Shown here piece after piece: positions 16,335 to 25,474 of a stretch of DNA of 26,995 nucleotides. The position numbers and the translations under genes are program-made. The first letter of the stretch is position 1, and each line of letters begins with the position of its first letter. The stretch is from positions 1 through 26,995 of the forward strand of contig DDBP01000041.1 of assembly GCA_002332795.1 (NCBI GenBank), read 5' to 3'. This stretch comes from Anaerolineales bacterium UBA2029. Lineage in GTDB: Bacteria > Chloroflexota > Anaerolineae > Aggregatilineales > Aggregatilineaceae. The notes under the pieces were generated by a model, which searched no databases, had not been told where the DNA came from, and saw only the letters and a program-made list of their open reading frames with translations.

Positions 16335-19300
16335 ATGCGCATATCTGATACCACCCGCCGCGAACGCCTGGAGCGCGTCCGCCTCTTGCTCCAGCGTCAC
16401 CCTGACGGGCTGCGCGAAGCCGAGATCGCTGCAAAACTGAATTTCGAGCGCCGCACCGTCAATAACTACCTGCGCGAGCTGGAAATGCAGGGCTACGTCT
16501 ATCGCGATGAGCAGCTCTGGTTTCCGCTTCCACACCAGGACATGGTGTTACGGCGACTGGAGCTGCAGCCAGAGGAAGCCATGGCGCTGTATCTGGCCGT
16601 GCGCCTGTTCGTCAAACAGCACGACGAGCGCAACGAGGCCGCCGAGCACCTGTTGGTGCGCCTGGCCGAGATTCTCACCAGCGACATGGGCCTGGACGAA
16701 GACATCCTGGCTGCTGCCCGCGAACTGGCCCAACGTCCGAGGATGCCTGGCTATGAAGATATCTTCCGCACAGTGATGCGGGCCTACATTCACCGGCGCA
16801 AGGTGGAGATTGTCTACCATCCTTATCAGGGTAAGCCCTTCACCACGGTGCTCTCCCCATACTTGATCGAGCCGTCAGCCATTGGATTCACCACCTACGT
16901 GATCGGTCACAGCAGCCTCGTCAATGACCTGCGCACCTTCAAGCTGGAGCGCATCGAACGGGCGCGCCTGCTGTTGCAGGAGGAGTATCAGATACCGCCT
17001 GATTTCCCCGGCCTGGAACTGTTGCGCAGCGCCTGGTCTATCTTCTACGGCGAGCAACTGACGCGCGTCGTCCTGCGTTTCCACCCGGACGTGACCCGCC
17101 GTGTGCAGGAGACCCAATGGCATCCCTCGCAAGAGCTATACCCCGATCCTGAACGCCCTGGATTCTTGTGCATGGCTATTCACGTCGCCGATGTGACTGA
17201 TCTAATTCCTTGGATACGCGGGTGGGGTTCTTCCTGCGAGGTACTCGAACCTGCCTCACTACGACGTACTCTGGCTAAAGAGGCTCGTCGCCTTGCTGCG
17301 CTCTATCACATCACACCCATATCAACCTCTTCTTCTCTTGCTGCCCTGTGGGCCAAGACTGATCCCAAAACTGGCGAATATCACCTGCTTATCTATCACC
17401 TGATCGACGTTGCAGCGGTAACCCTGGTTCTCTGGAAGCAAGCCCTGGGACCGGGCATGCGGGCACAGGTGTCCCGATGGTTGCGTCTGGACGAAGAGGC
17501 AGCGGGCCGTCTGATAGCATTCTGGGCGGGATTGCACGATATTGGCAAGGCAAATCCTGGATTTCAGGCAAAGACTGCTGTCACTGCCACACTCCTTAGC
17601 GAGGCGGGGTTGGCAAACGTGACACGGCACGTTGACGATATTCCCCACGGACTCGTCTCAGCTTATGTGTTGCCAGCCTTGCTCAATGGGCGAAACTCTC
17701 ACTTCTTCAAAAGACTGGCACGAGCTATAGGGGGGCATCATGGCACTTGGCCACTGCCGAGAGACCTACAGTCTGCGTCCTATTTCACGGAAACAAACCT
17801 TGGCGGCCCAAGATGGGAGCAGGCCAGGTCTGAGTTAGTAGAGGCGCTGCGCCAGGTTGTTGATCCACCCGAATTACCTGAAGCCGACCTGCCACAGACT
17901 GAAGAGAACGCTCTGTTAACGTGGCTCTCTGGCCTGATCTCAGTAGCCGACTGGATCGGCTCGATAAACAAGCTTTTTCCATTTGAAGAGCAACTCGATG
18001 ATTTGCAGGACTATGCCCAGAGATCGCTTGAGCAAGCGGAAAAAGCGCTTAGGCAGCTCGGTTGGTTGGACTGGCACAGCGATCGTGGAGAGCTGTCGTT
18101 TGCTGAGTTGTTTCCGGCCTTGCATCCGAATGAAATCCAAAGCGCGGTTCTCAATCTGGCCGATGGTTACGAACTCCCGGCACTTGTCATCCTTGAAGCC
18201 CCTACCGGTGTAGGCAAAACTGAGGCTGCACTTTATCTGGCTGATCGCTGGCTCCAGCGCGGGCAAGAACGAGGGCTGTATGTAGCGATGCCTTCGCAAG
18301 CGACCAGCAATCAGATGTACGAGCGTGTGGCTCGTTTTCTCAAACAACGCTTCCGGGATGAAACGGTCGGCTTATACTTACTTCACGCCCAGGCTCGCTG
18401 GGTCCTTCCGGCTTTGCAGCATCGCCTCACCGCTATCGCTCAGGATGAGCAAGAGACGATAGCAGTCAGCGAGTGGTTCACTTCTCACCGCAAACGGGGT
18501 TTGTTGGCTCCCTTTGCGGTCGGCACTGTAGATCAGGCGTTGCTCAGCGTGTTACTCACCAAACACTTCTTCGTTCGATTGTTTGGCCTCAGTCACAAAG
18601 TTGTCATTTTTGACGAAGTACATGCCTATGACACCTACATGTCGGAACTCTTCCTTCGTTTGTTGAGCTGGCTGAAGCAACTGGGCACTTCGGTGATCTT
18701 GCTTTCGGCTACATTGCCCAATGAAACACGCCGTAAGCTGATAGAAAGCCATGTCGAACAGGAATTGCAACCAGAAATGCTTACCAGTTCCCCTTATCCT
18801 CGGCTGACCCTATGCTCTGGACAGGCGGTACAGACTGTTGAGTTGCCTGCTCCAGCCTCCAGATCGATCACCCTAGAGTGGATTGCCCAGACTCCTGACG
18901 AGATTGCTAAGCGGCTGGCCCAAGAACTTTGCGAAGGCGGTTGCGCGGTCGTCATATGCAATACGGTGGGGCGAGCGCAGGAAGTTTTCACAGCCATCGA
19001 GCACGCCAATTTCCTGGATTCTGATGAACTATTGCTTCTACACAGCCGTTTCCCTTATGCCTGGCGGCAAGACACTGAGCAGTATGTTCTTCGCTTCTTT
19101 GGCAAACAAGGGGACCGTCCTGCTCGTGCTGTCTTGGTTGCCACTCAGATTGTTGAGCAGAGTCTTGATCTTGACTTTGATCTGATGATCACTGACCCGG
19201 CTCCCATAGATTTGATCCTTCAGCGGGCAGGGAGATTGCATCGTCATCCGCATCGCCAACGCCCTGAAACGCTAACTACCCCACGCTTGTTGTTGACGAC

Positions 19301-19991
19301 CCCGGCATTACAGGAGGGCATCCCAGCCTTCGGAGCAGATGAGTACGTCTATGACCGCTACACGTTGCTGGCTTCCACTCTTGTCTTGGAGAGACTGAAG
19401 CAGATCGTGCTGCCAGACGATACCAGTCAGTTGATCGAGACCGTTTATGGGGAGCAAGAGTGGTTCAGGTTGCTTCCTGCGCCATTAGCTGCAACCTTAG
19501 GCGAAGCCTTCACCGAAATGCAGAAGAAACGCACAGGAGAAATCCATCAGGCATTGATACGTGTAGTGCGTAGGCCCGATGACGAGGACTTGCTCAACCA
19601 GCCTAATGAAATGCTCGAAGAAGAAGCTCCGCAAATTCACGAAGCGCTCCAGGCCTTGACCCGGTTAGCCGAACCAGGAATTTCAGTGGTCTGTCTCCAT
19701 AAGACGGGGTGCGGTATTGCTCTCGATCCTGCAGGAGAATGGTCTGTTGATCTTGACGCCCCTCTCACACCGGAGATTGAACGTCAGTTGTTAAATCACT
19801 CGGTAACGATCCAGCACCGTCCGGTGCGTACAGCGCTTGCTCGGCAATTGCCACCAGCCAATTGGACCAAATCGCCCTTGCTCCGGCACCACCGCTTAGC
19901 CGTCTTCTCGAACGGCATCTTCGAAATATCGGGCACCTCATATGCGCTGCGTCTGACGCGGCGACTAGGATTGGAGGTTATCCAGAAATGA
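16335..19991 (+). CDS. cas3: HTH-WYL transcription regulator fused to Cas3 (HD nuclease-helicase)
   Basis: The protein has 1218 residues. Residues 1-64 form a winged HTH (EIAAKLNFERRTVNNYLRELEMQG). About 140-215 is a WYL ligand-sensing domain with the conserved DLRTFKLERI, although the namesake triplet reads T187-Y188-V189. About 240-322 is the WCX extension. After a linker of about 15 residues, a full Cas3 follows. HD nuclease residues are H355/D358, H401-D402 (HDIGK), H438, H468-H469 and D539. The helicase has Walker A APTGVGKT (622-629), DEVH (760-763), SATLP (791-795), ATQIVEQSLDLDFD (936-949) and QRAGRLHRH (963-971). Cas3 unwinds and shreds DNA marked by Cascade. The ATG at 16335 has AAGAGG 6 bases upstream. 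The stop overlaps cas8e by 4 bases (ATGA). Base composition falls between the WYL and Cas3 parts, suggesting separate origins. Confidence 0.93.
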   Translation: MRISDTTRRERLERVRLLLQRHPDGLREAEIAAKLNFERRTVNNYLRELEMQGYVYRDEQLWFPLPHQDMVLRRLELQPEEAMALYLAVRLFVKQHDERNEAAEHLLVRLAEILTSDMGLDEDILAAARELAQRPRMPGYEDIFRTVMRAYIHRRKVEIVYHPYQGKPFTTVLSPYLIEPSAIGFTTYVIGHSSLVNDLRTFKLERIERARLLLQEEYQIPPDFPGLELLRSAWSIFYGEQLTRVVLRFHPDVTRRVQETQWHPSQELYPDPERPGFLCMAIHVADVTDLIPWIRGWGSSCEVLEPASLRRTLAKEARRLAALYHITPISTSSSLAALWAKTDPKTGEYHLLIYHLIDVAAVTLVLWKQALGPGMRAQVSRWLRLDEEAAGRLIAFWAGLHDIGKANPGFQAKTAVTATLLSEAGLANVTRHVDDIPHGLVSAYVLPALLNGRNSHFFKRLARAIGGHHGTWPLPRDLQSASYFTETNLGGPRWEQARSELVEALRQVVDPPELPEADLPQTEENALLTWLSGLISVADWIGSINKLFPFEEQLDDLQDYAQRSLEQAEKALRQLGWLDWHSDRGELSFAELFPALHPNEIQSAVLNLADGYELPALVILEAPTGVGKTEAALYLADRWLQRGQERGLYVAMPSQATSNQMYERVARFLKQRFRDETVGLYLLHAQARWVLPALQHRLTAIAQDEQETIAVSEWFTSHRKRGLLAPFAVGTVDQALLSVLLTKHFFVRLFGLSHKVVIFDEVHAYDTYMSELFLRLLSWLKQLGTSVILLSATLPNETRRKLIESHVEQELQPEMLTSSPYPRLTLCSGQAVQTVELPAPASRSITLEWIAQTPDEIAKRLAQELCEGGCAVVICNTVGRAQEVFTAIEHANFLDSDELLLLHSRFPYAWRQDTEQYVLRFFGKQGDRPARAVLVATQIVEQSLDLDFDLMITDPAPIDLILQRAGRLHRHPHRQRPETLTTPRLLLTTPALQEGIPAFGADEYVYDRYTLLASTLVLERLKQIVLPDDTSQLIETVYGEQEWFRLLPAPLAATLGEAFTEMQKKRTGEIHQALIRVVRRPDDEDLLNQPNEMLEEEAPQIHEALQALTRLAEPGISVVCLHKTGCGIALDPAGEWSVDLDAPLTPEIERQLLNHSVTIQHRPVRTALARQLPPANWTKSPLLRHHRLAVFSNGIFEISGTSYALRLTRRLGLEVIQK

Positions 19992-21532
19992 CCGCTTCAT
20001 TTAATCTGGTTGATTCGCCCTGGGTACCGTGCGTGACCCTGCGAGGCGATACCATGCAACTAGGGTTGTTGGACGCCCTCCTCACAGCACATGAGCTGCG
20101 CGAAATCGCCGATCCGTCTCCTCTGGTTGTGGCTTCTATCCATCGCTTGGCGCTAGCTGTACTACATCGGGTGTTTGGCCCTGCGAATCGCGCCGCCTGG
20201 GGGAAACTCTGGAACACGGGACACTGGCCAGATGCGCCTTTGCGGCAGTACTTTGAGCAATGGCACGACCGTTTCGACCTGTTCCATCCCGAACGTCCAT
20301 TCTTCCAGGCCCAAGATGAGCGGGTCAAGCCGAAGTCAGTGCTCCATTTGATCTATTCCTCTGGTAACAACCCGACTCTATTCAGTCATGAAACTGACGA
20401 GCAAGCCTTGGTCTTGTCGGCAGCGGAAGCGGCACGCGCCCTCCTCGCTTCTCAGGCCTTTCACATCGCGGGATTGAGTGGGCTTGAGGAGAAGTTTACC
20501 GATGCGCCGTGGACACGAGGGGTTATCTTTCTTGCTCAGGGAGAGACGCTGTTCCAGACCCTCGCGCTCAACCTGATTCGCTATCCTGATAGCGAAGGTC
20601 GCATCAAGTCCACTCCTCAAGATCGTCCTGTGTGGGAAGCAGACGACCCTTTCACGCCAGAGCGCGAATATCCCCTCGGTTACCTGGACTATCTCACCTG
20701 GCCCAATGTGCGGGTGAGACTAATCCCTGAAGAAAGTCCTCAAGGCTTGCAGGTTCGCTACATGACTATGGCACCGGGGTTGCGTCTGAGCGCCGATCAA
20801 CAAGACCCCATGAAGTTGTATTGGCCCGCCAAGAAAGAAGGCTGGTTGTTCCTGCGCTTCTCTGAGGAAAAATCGCAAAAATCGCTCTGGCGAAGTTTTC
20901 ACACATTCCTGGCCCTACGGAATCCACAGCGTCGTCCACCGGTGTCCCTCGATTGGCTGGCCAGCTTGGTGGATGACGGCTGGCTTTCACACAAGGATCG
21001 CTTGCGGTACATGGCGCTGGGAATGAGCAATGATCAGGCGAAAATCTACTTCTACCGGCACGAACGATTCCCTCTTCCACTGGTTTATCTGAAACGCCAG
21101 GAACTGGTCGCTGCGTTGGAGCAGGCCATCAATCTGGCTGAACAGACCGCCGATGCCCTCAACTGGGCGCTGGAAGTGCTGGCCCAGTTTCTGCTCTCTC
21201 CTGACTCGGATCAAGAGGGTGCCCGCAAACCCGACCGAAAGCAAGACATCCGACCACTCGTCAATCATTGGGGCGGGACGCGCCCCTACTGGCAAGACCT
21301 GGAACCGCTTTTCTGGAACCTGGTGGATGAGCTGCCCGCGAATCCAGAGGCAGCGATTGAACGATGGAAACAAAACTTGCGCGAACAGGCCATCCAGGCC
21401 CTGGAGCAGATAGCTGGAACTGTCGGGACAGCCCCTGAAGCCATCAAGGGAGCTGTCGAAGCACGTCGCCGCTTGTTCGGCAAGCTGAAGACCATACTTG
21501 GAGACGTTCGTCTAAGGAGTCTTACGCCATGA
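19988..21532 (+). CDS. cas8e: Cas8e (Cse1/CasA), Cascade large subunit
   Basis: The 514-residue protein is close to the ~500 expected for Cse1. It starts with the family's typical MTASFNLVDSPWVPC and contains the SSGNNPTLFSHETDEQ segment seen in this family. In Cascade the large subunit recognises the PAM, helps open the target DNA and recruits Cas3. The start is fixed by the ATGA overlap with cas3; longer in-frame starts lie inside cas3. The C-terminal helical bundle (about 370-505) includes a charged insert, SDQEGARKPDRKQD. It overlaps cse2 by 4 bases, so the three genes are probably translationally coupled. Codon and base use is less GC-rich than in the left half of the window. Confidence 0.93.
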   Translation: MTASFNLVDSPWVPCVTLRGDTMQLGLLDALLTAHELREIADPSPLVVASIHRLALAVLHRVFGPANRAAWGKLWNTGHWPDAPLRQYFEQWHDRFDLFHPERPFFQAQDERVKPKSVLHLIYSSGNNPTLFSHETDEQALVLSAAEAARALLASQAFHIAGLSGLEEKFTDAPWTRGVIFLAQGETLFQTLALNLIRYPDSEGRIKSTPQDRPVWEADDPFTPEREYPLGYLDYLTWPNVRVRLIPEESPQGLQVRYMTMAPGLRLSADQQDPMKLYWPAKKEGWLFLRFSEEKSQKSLWRSFHTFLALRNPQRRPPVSLDWLASLVDDGWLSHKDRLRYMALGMSNDQAKIYFYRHERFPLPLVYLKRQELVAALEQAINLAEQTADALNWALEVLAQFLLSPDSDQEGARKPDRKQDIRPLVNHWGGTRPYWQDLEPLFWNLVDELPANPEAAIERWKQNLREQAIQALEQIAGTVGTAPEAIKGAVEARRRLFGKLKTILGDVRLRSLTP

Positions 21533-22068
21533 TCGAAGGAAAAGAACACCCATTCGTCACCTATCTTCAGGGGAAGAGCGAAGACCGGGCAGTGCTGGCC
21601 GCCCTGCGTCGTGGACTGGGGCAACCGCCTGGCGCTGCACCCGCCATGTTTCCCTACGTCGTCCCATTTCTCGGCTCCGAGGCCACCCGCTGGCAAGAGG
21701 AGGCCCATTACCTGATCGCGTCCCTGTTTGGCCTTCACCCCCAGTCAATACCGCAAGGCAACATGGGTACGCACTTCGCCGACCTTCAGCGTCAGTTTCC
21801 CAACCGGCCAACCATAGAACGCCGCTTCATCACGCTGATGGCGGCTCACCCCGATGATCTCGCCTTTCAGTTACGCCAGGCGATCAGCCTGCTCAAGTCT
21901 CATGAGAAGCCTGTCAACTGGCATCGCCTGATGTACGACGTATTGAGTTGGAACAATCCAGATTCGCGAACCTGGGTACACCGACAATGGGCTGCCGAAT
22001 TTTGGCGGCAACCCGCTGCTGAGCAATCACCTGCCCAGATTGAGAACGACCACATTGAAGCTCGTTAG
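21529..22068 (+). CDS. cse2: Cse2 (CasB/Cas11e), Cascade small subunit
   Basis: The 179-residue all-helical protein begins FVTYLQGKSEDRAVLAALRRGLGQPPG, the conserved Cse2 opening, and contains WQEEAHYLIASLFGLHP and FQLRQAISLLKSHEKPVNWHRLMYDVLSWNNP, both typical. Two copies form the belly of Cascade and hold the target and non-target strands. The start overlaps the cas8e stop (ATGA). The last ~20 residues are polar and probably disordered. It lies between cas8e and cas7e, as in standard I-E operons. Confidence 0.92.
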   Translation: MIEGKEHPFVTYLQGKSEDRAVLAALRRGLGQPPGAAPAMFPYVVPFLGSEATRWQEEAHYLIASLFGLHPQSIPQGNMGTHFADLQRQFPNRPTIERRFITLMAAHPDDLAFQLRQAISLLKSHEKPVNWHRLMYDVLSWNNPDSRTWVHRQWAAEFWRQPAAEQSPAQIENDHIEAR

Positions 22069-22101
22069 CAAGCATTCTGTATCTATCACGGAGGTTTCAC
22101 C

Positions 22102-23220
22102 ATGTTTGTTGAACTGCACATGATCCAGAACTTCGCCCCCGCCAATCTCAACCGTGACGACACCAACAACCCCAAAGACGCCGAATTTGGCGGCGTCCGG
22201 CGGGCACGCATCTCGTCGCAGTGCCTCAAACGTGCCATCCGCACTGCGCCCATTTTTGCGCAGACCACCGGCGTAGATACGGGCATCCGCACGCGCTGGG
22301 TGGCACGCTTGCTGGCTGAGGAACTGAAGAAACGTGGGCAGGATGCGGCTCAAGCCGAACAGGTCGCCCAGGCTTTCGCCGCGGCTTATGCTGGCAAGAT
22401 GGACAACGCTCAGAAGGATCGCACCAGTGTCTTGCTTTACCTCAGTCGCCAGGAGATCGAGCGCTTTACTCAGGCGCTCATCGAGCGTTGGGCCGTTCTA
22501 ACTTCCGGCCCTGAAAAACAAGTCAAAGAGGCGCTTGACGGTCTCGTCAAGCAACTGATCAAGGAGACGAAAGAGCGTACCAGCGCCCCCGACATCGCCC
22601 TGTTTGGCCGCATGCTCGCCGACAAACCCGAACTCAGTCTCGATGCTGCCTGCCAGGTGGCCCATGCCATCTCCACACACCGAATCAGCATGGACATGGA
22701 CTTCTTCACGGCGGTAGACGATCTACAAGAACGCGACGAGACTGGCGCGGGGATGATGGGCTACACTGGCTTCAACAGTGCCACCTTCTATCGTTATGCC
22801 CGCATTGACTGGGAACAGTTGGTGAAGAACCTGAACGACGAGCGCGACCTGGCCCGCCGCACCGTTGAAGGGTTCCTACGCGCGGCGATCGTCGCTGTCC
22901 CCTCTGGCAAACAGAACTCATTCGCTGCGCAGAATCCGCCGAGCTTCCTGCTGGGCGTCGTCCGCAATGACGGCATGAGTTGGTCGCTGGCCAATGCCTT
23001 CGAGCGTCCGGTAAGCGCCTTCCGCGATTCGGGCTATGTCCGCCCATCCATCGAGGCGCTGGACACCTACTGGGCGCAACTCGCAAGGACTTTCCCGCAG
23101 AATCTCAACGCCGTGGCGGCGCTGAACCTGGAACCAGGGGTGGCGTTGGTGCATCTGGGAGCCTACGTCAAACCAGACCTCGAACAGTGGATCGAGGCAT
23201 TACTTGCGCCTCTGGCGTAG
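22102..23220 (+). CDS. cas7e: Cas7e (Cse4/CasC), Cascade backbone subunit
   Basis: The 372-residue protein opens with VELHMIQNFAPANLNRDDTNNPKDAEFGGVRRARISSQCLKRA in essence, the hallmark of Cas7e. Six copies normally coat the crRNA spacer and impose its kinked, segmented pairing. The region from TGAGMMGYTGFNSATFYRYA through the SGKQNSFAAQNPP segment is also typical of the family. The ATG at 22102 follows GGAGG at about 22090-22094, 33 bases after cse2, so unlike its upstream neighbours it has its own good ribosome site. That fits the need for excess of this subunit. The length is normal. Confidence 0.95.
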   Translation: MFVELHMIQNFAPANLNRDDTNNPKDAEFGGVRRARISSQCLKRAIRTAPIFAQTTGVDTGIRTRWVARLLAEELKKRGQDAAQAEQVAQAFAAAYAGKMDNAQKDRTSVLLYLSRQEIERFTQALIERWAVLTSGPEKQVKEALDGLVKQLIKETKERTSAPDIALFGRMLADKPELSLDAACQVAHAISTHRISMDMDFFTAVDDLQERDETGAGMMGYTGFNSATFYRYARIDWEQLVKNLNDERDLARRTVEGFLRAAIVAVPSGKQNSFAAQNPPSFLLGVVRNDGMSWSLANAFERPVSAFRDSGYVRPSIEALDTYWAQLARTFPQNLNAVAALNLEPGVALVHLGAYVKPDLEQWIEALLAPLA

Positions 23221-23231
23221 GAGGCCGGCTT

Positions 23232-23894
23232 ATGAGCACGCTTCTCTTGCGCCTGAGTGGCCCCATGCAATCGTGGGGCACGCACAGCAAGTTCGACGTG
23301 CGCGAAACAGCCTACGAGCCATCCAAGAGCGGGGTGATCGGGTTGCTGTGCGCCGCTCTGGGACGTCCTCGTCACGCCCCGCTTGATGATCTGGCCGCCC
23401 TACGGATGGGCGTGCGCGTAGACCGCCAGGGCACGCTGCAACGCGACTTTCACACTGCGGGCAAAGGCGGCTACTACAAGGTCAGTGGCAGTGTCGAGCG
23501 CAAGAACCCCATCGTCACCTTTCGCTACTATCTGGCCGACGCCCTCTTCTTGGTTGGCCTGAGTGGTGAGCTGTCGCTGTTGCAAGACCTGTTCCATGCC
23601 CTGCAGCATCCGGTCTGGATGCTCTACCTGGGGCGGAAAGCCTTTGTCCCCAGCGAGCCGGTGTGGTTGCCCGATGGCCTGCGTTACGACGAAGACTTGC
23701 TGCAGGCCTTGAGTACCTACCCCTGGCTGGGTCGTCTAGACGATCCTCCCGCACGCCTGCGTATCGTCTACGACGATCCCAACGGCCCACTGCTCAGCTA
23801 CGACCACCCTGTGTCGTTCGCTGAACGTGTGTTCCTGCCCCGCTACACGTCGTTCAAATTCATTCCGAATCCCGCCAGGGTCGAGGAGGGATAG
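23232..23894 (+). CDS. cas5e: Cas5e (CasD), Cascade 5'-handle-binding subunit
   Basis: The 220-residue protein starts with LLLRLSGPMQSWGTHSKF and continues with RETAYEPSKSGVIGLLCAALG, the classic Cas5e N-terminus. It caps the 5' end of the crRNA, binding the 8-base repeat handle. The central part includes REDFHTAGKGGYYKVSG-like sequence, WMLYLGRKAFVPSEPVW and the C-terminal PRYTSFKFIPNP. The ATG at 23232 is preceded by GGAGG at 23220-23224; an upstream in-frame extension lies inside cas7e and is not coding. It starts 11 bases after the cas7e stop and ends 3 bases before cas6e. Confidence 0.94.
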   Translation: MSTLLLRLSGPMQSWGTHSKFDVRETAYEPSKSGVIGLLCAALGRPRHAPLDDLAALRMGVRVDRQGTLQRDFHTAGKGGYYKVSGSVERKNPIVTFRYYLADALFLVGLSGELSLLQDLFHALQHPVWMLYLGRKAFVPSEPVWLPDGLRYDEDLLQALSTYPWLGRLDDPPARLRIVYDDPNGPLLSYDHPVSFAERVFLPRYTSFKFIPNPARVEEG

Positions 23895-23897
23895 CTC

Positions 23898-24521
23898 ATG
23901 TATCTCACTCGTCTGGTGCTTAACCCGCGCTCACGTCGTGCCCAGAGTGAAAGCGCCAATCTCTATGAGCTGCATCGCACGATCATGAGCGCCTTTCCGG
24001 CCACCCTGCCAGCCGATGAACGGGTATTGTTCCGCCTGGAAATCGACCGGCAGAGCGGTGCTTTTGTCGTGCTGGTACAATCACAATACGAACCGGACTG
24101 GGGCTGGCTGGCTACCAGCCCTCCGGACTATCTGCTATCCATCTCCGAACCCAATCCCTGGGTCAAAGCGTTTGATCCTCTTTTCAGGGTCGGGCAGCAG
24201 CTTGTCTTTCGTTTGCGCGCCAATCCGACACTCAAGCGCGAAGGTAAGCGGTTAGGACTGCTGCGCGAAGAAGATCAGATCGCCTGGCTGCACCGCAAGG
24301 CTCAAGCCGGAGGCTTCGAGGTGCTTTCGGTGCGTGCTCAGAAGCTCGGTTTCGTCCAGGGTTGGACACGTCAACGTCAGCCGCTCAGCCTGTTTGCGGT
24401 GCAATACGACGGTTTGTTGCGGGTAACCGATCCGTCCGTATTCGCCCGAAGCCTGGCCCAGGGCATTGGTTCGGCCAAGGGGTTGGGTTTTGGGTTGCTG
24501 TCTGTCGCGCGGGCTGAGTAG
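23898..24521 (+). CDS. cas6e: Cas6e (Cse3/CasE), pre-crRNA endoribonuclease
   Basis: The 207-residue protein has the Cas6e start YLTRLVLNPRSRRAQ and the segment ANLYELHRTIMSAFP, giving Tyr23 and His26 at the positions of the catalytic pair in the Thermus enzyme. The C-terminal GIGSAKGLGFGLLSVAR (about 188-204) is the glycine-rich RNA-binding loop. It cuts the repeat RNA at the base of its hairpin, leaving an 8-base 5' handle (here GUGAACCG). The array's perfectly palindromic repeat core provides the hairpin. GGAGG lies 8-10 bases before the start. It is the last Cascade gene, and a 38-base gap separates it from cas1. Confidence 0.94.
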   Translation: MYLTRLVLNPRSRRAQSESANLYELHRTIMSAFPATLPADERVLFRLEIDRQSGAFVVLVQSQYEPDWGWLATSPPDYLLSISEPNPWVKAFDPLFRVGQQLVFRLRANPTLKREGKRLGLLREEDQIAWLHRKAQAGGFEVLSVRAQKLGFVQGWTRQRQPLSLFAVQYDGLLRVTDPSVFARSLAQGIGSAKGLGFGLLSVARAE

Positions 24522-24559
24522 CTGAAAATAACCTTCTGCCCATCTCAAAGGAGAACGCG

Positions 24560-25474
24560 ATGAGCCAGGACTTGCACATACTTCCCAAACTGCGTGATAG
24601 TCTGAGCTATCTCTATGTGGAACACGCAGTGGTTCAACGCGAACAGCATGCCATCGAGGTCCTCGACGAGAATGGGCGCATTCTGGTGCCAGTGGCCTCG
24701 CTCTGCCTGCTCATGCTTGGCCCTGGCACCAGCATCACTCATCCCGCCGTCCAAATCCTGGCAGCGAACGGCTGTAGCATCGTCTGGGTCGGCCAGGATG
24801 GGACGCGGTTCTATGCCTGGGGAACCGGTGAGACACACAAAGGCTACCGGCTTCTGCGCCAGGCGGCGCTTGTCAGTGATGCCGTAGCGCGCCAGGAAGT
24901 CGTCTTGCGCATGTACCGCAAGCGTTTCGCTCAAGACCTCGATCCGGCGTTGACTTTGCCGCAGATTCGCGGGCTGGAAGGAGTGCGCGTGCGCGAAGCA
25001 TATGCCGAAGCCAGCCGAACCTACAACGTTCCCTGGCAAGGACGACAATATGATCGCTCCAACTGGCACAATGCCGACCCCATCAATCGCGCTCTGTCTG
25101 CTGCCAATGCACTGCTCAACGGCATCTGCCATGTGGCCATCGTTTCCGGCGGCTATTCTCCTACGCTGGGTTTCATTCACACCGGTCGCTACCTGTCCTT
25201 TGTCTATGACATTGCCGATCTCTACAAGACCGAGATCACCATCCCTGTAGCCTTTGAAGTAGTGGGCGAATCGCCAGAGAAAGTGGAAAGTCGTGTGAGG
25301 CAAACATGCCGCGAGCGCTTCCGCCAGGTGAATCTGCTGGGGCGTATCCTGCCAGATATTGATAGCCTCCTGGACATAAAGGCCAGTGAAGACCTCTCAG
25401 ACGACGCCCTGGACAACGAAACTTTCTTATTGGAGGGGCTGTGGTCATCGCTGGTAGAGGAGACAGCCGAATGA
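24560..25474 (+). CDS. cas1: Cas1e, spacer-integration nuclease
   Basis: The 304-residue protein matches Cas1e in length and motifs. Metal-binding residues are visible: Glu140 in RGLEGVRVREAY, His207 in GFIHTGRYLSFVYDIADLYK, and Asp217/Asp220 in the same stretch. With Cas2 it forms the integrase that inserts new spacers at the first repeat. The ATG at 24560 follows AAGGAG at about 24548-24553. The 38-base gap before it is the longest between cas genes here, but I see no clear promoter in it. The stop overlaps the cas2 start (ATGA), so the integrase subunits are coupled. Confidence 0.95.
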   Translation: MSQDLHILPKLRDSLSYLYVEHAVVQREQHAIEVLDENGRILVPVASLCLLMLGPGTSITHPAVQILAANGCSIVWVGQDGTRFYAWGTGETHKGYRLLRQAALVSDAVARQEVVLRMYRKRFAQDLDPALTLPQIRGLEGVRVREAYAEASRTYNVPWQGRQYDRSNWHNADPINRALSAANALLNGICHVAIVSGGYSPTLGFIHTGRYLSFVYDIADLYKTEITIPVAFEVVGESPEKVESRVRQTCRERFRQVNLLGRILPDIDSLLDIKASEDLSDDALDNETFLLEGLWSSLVEETAE

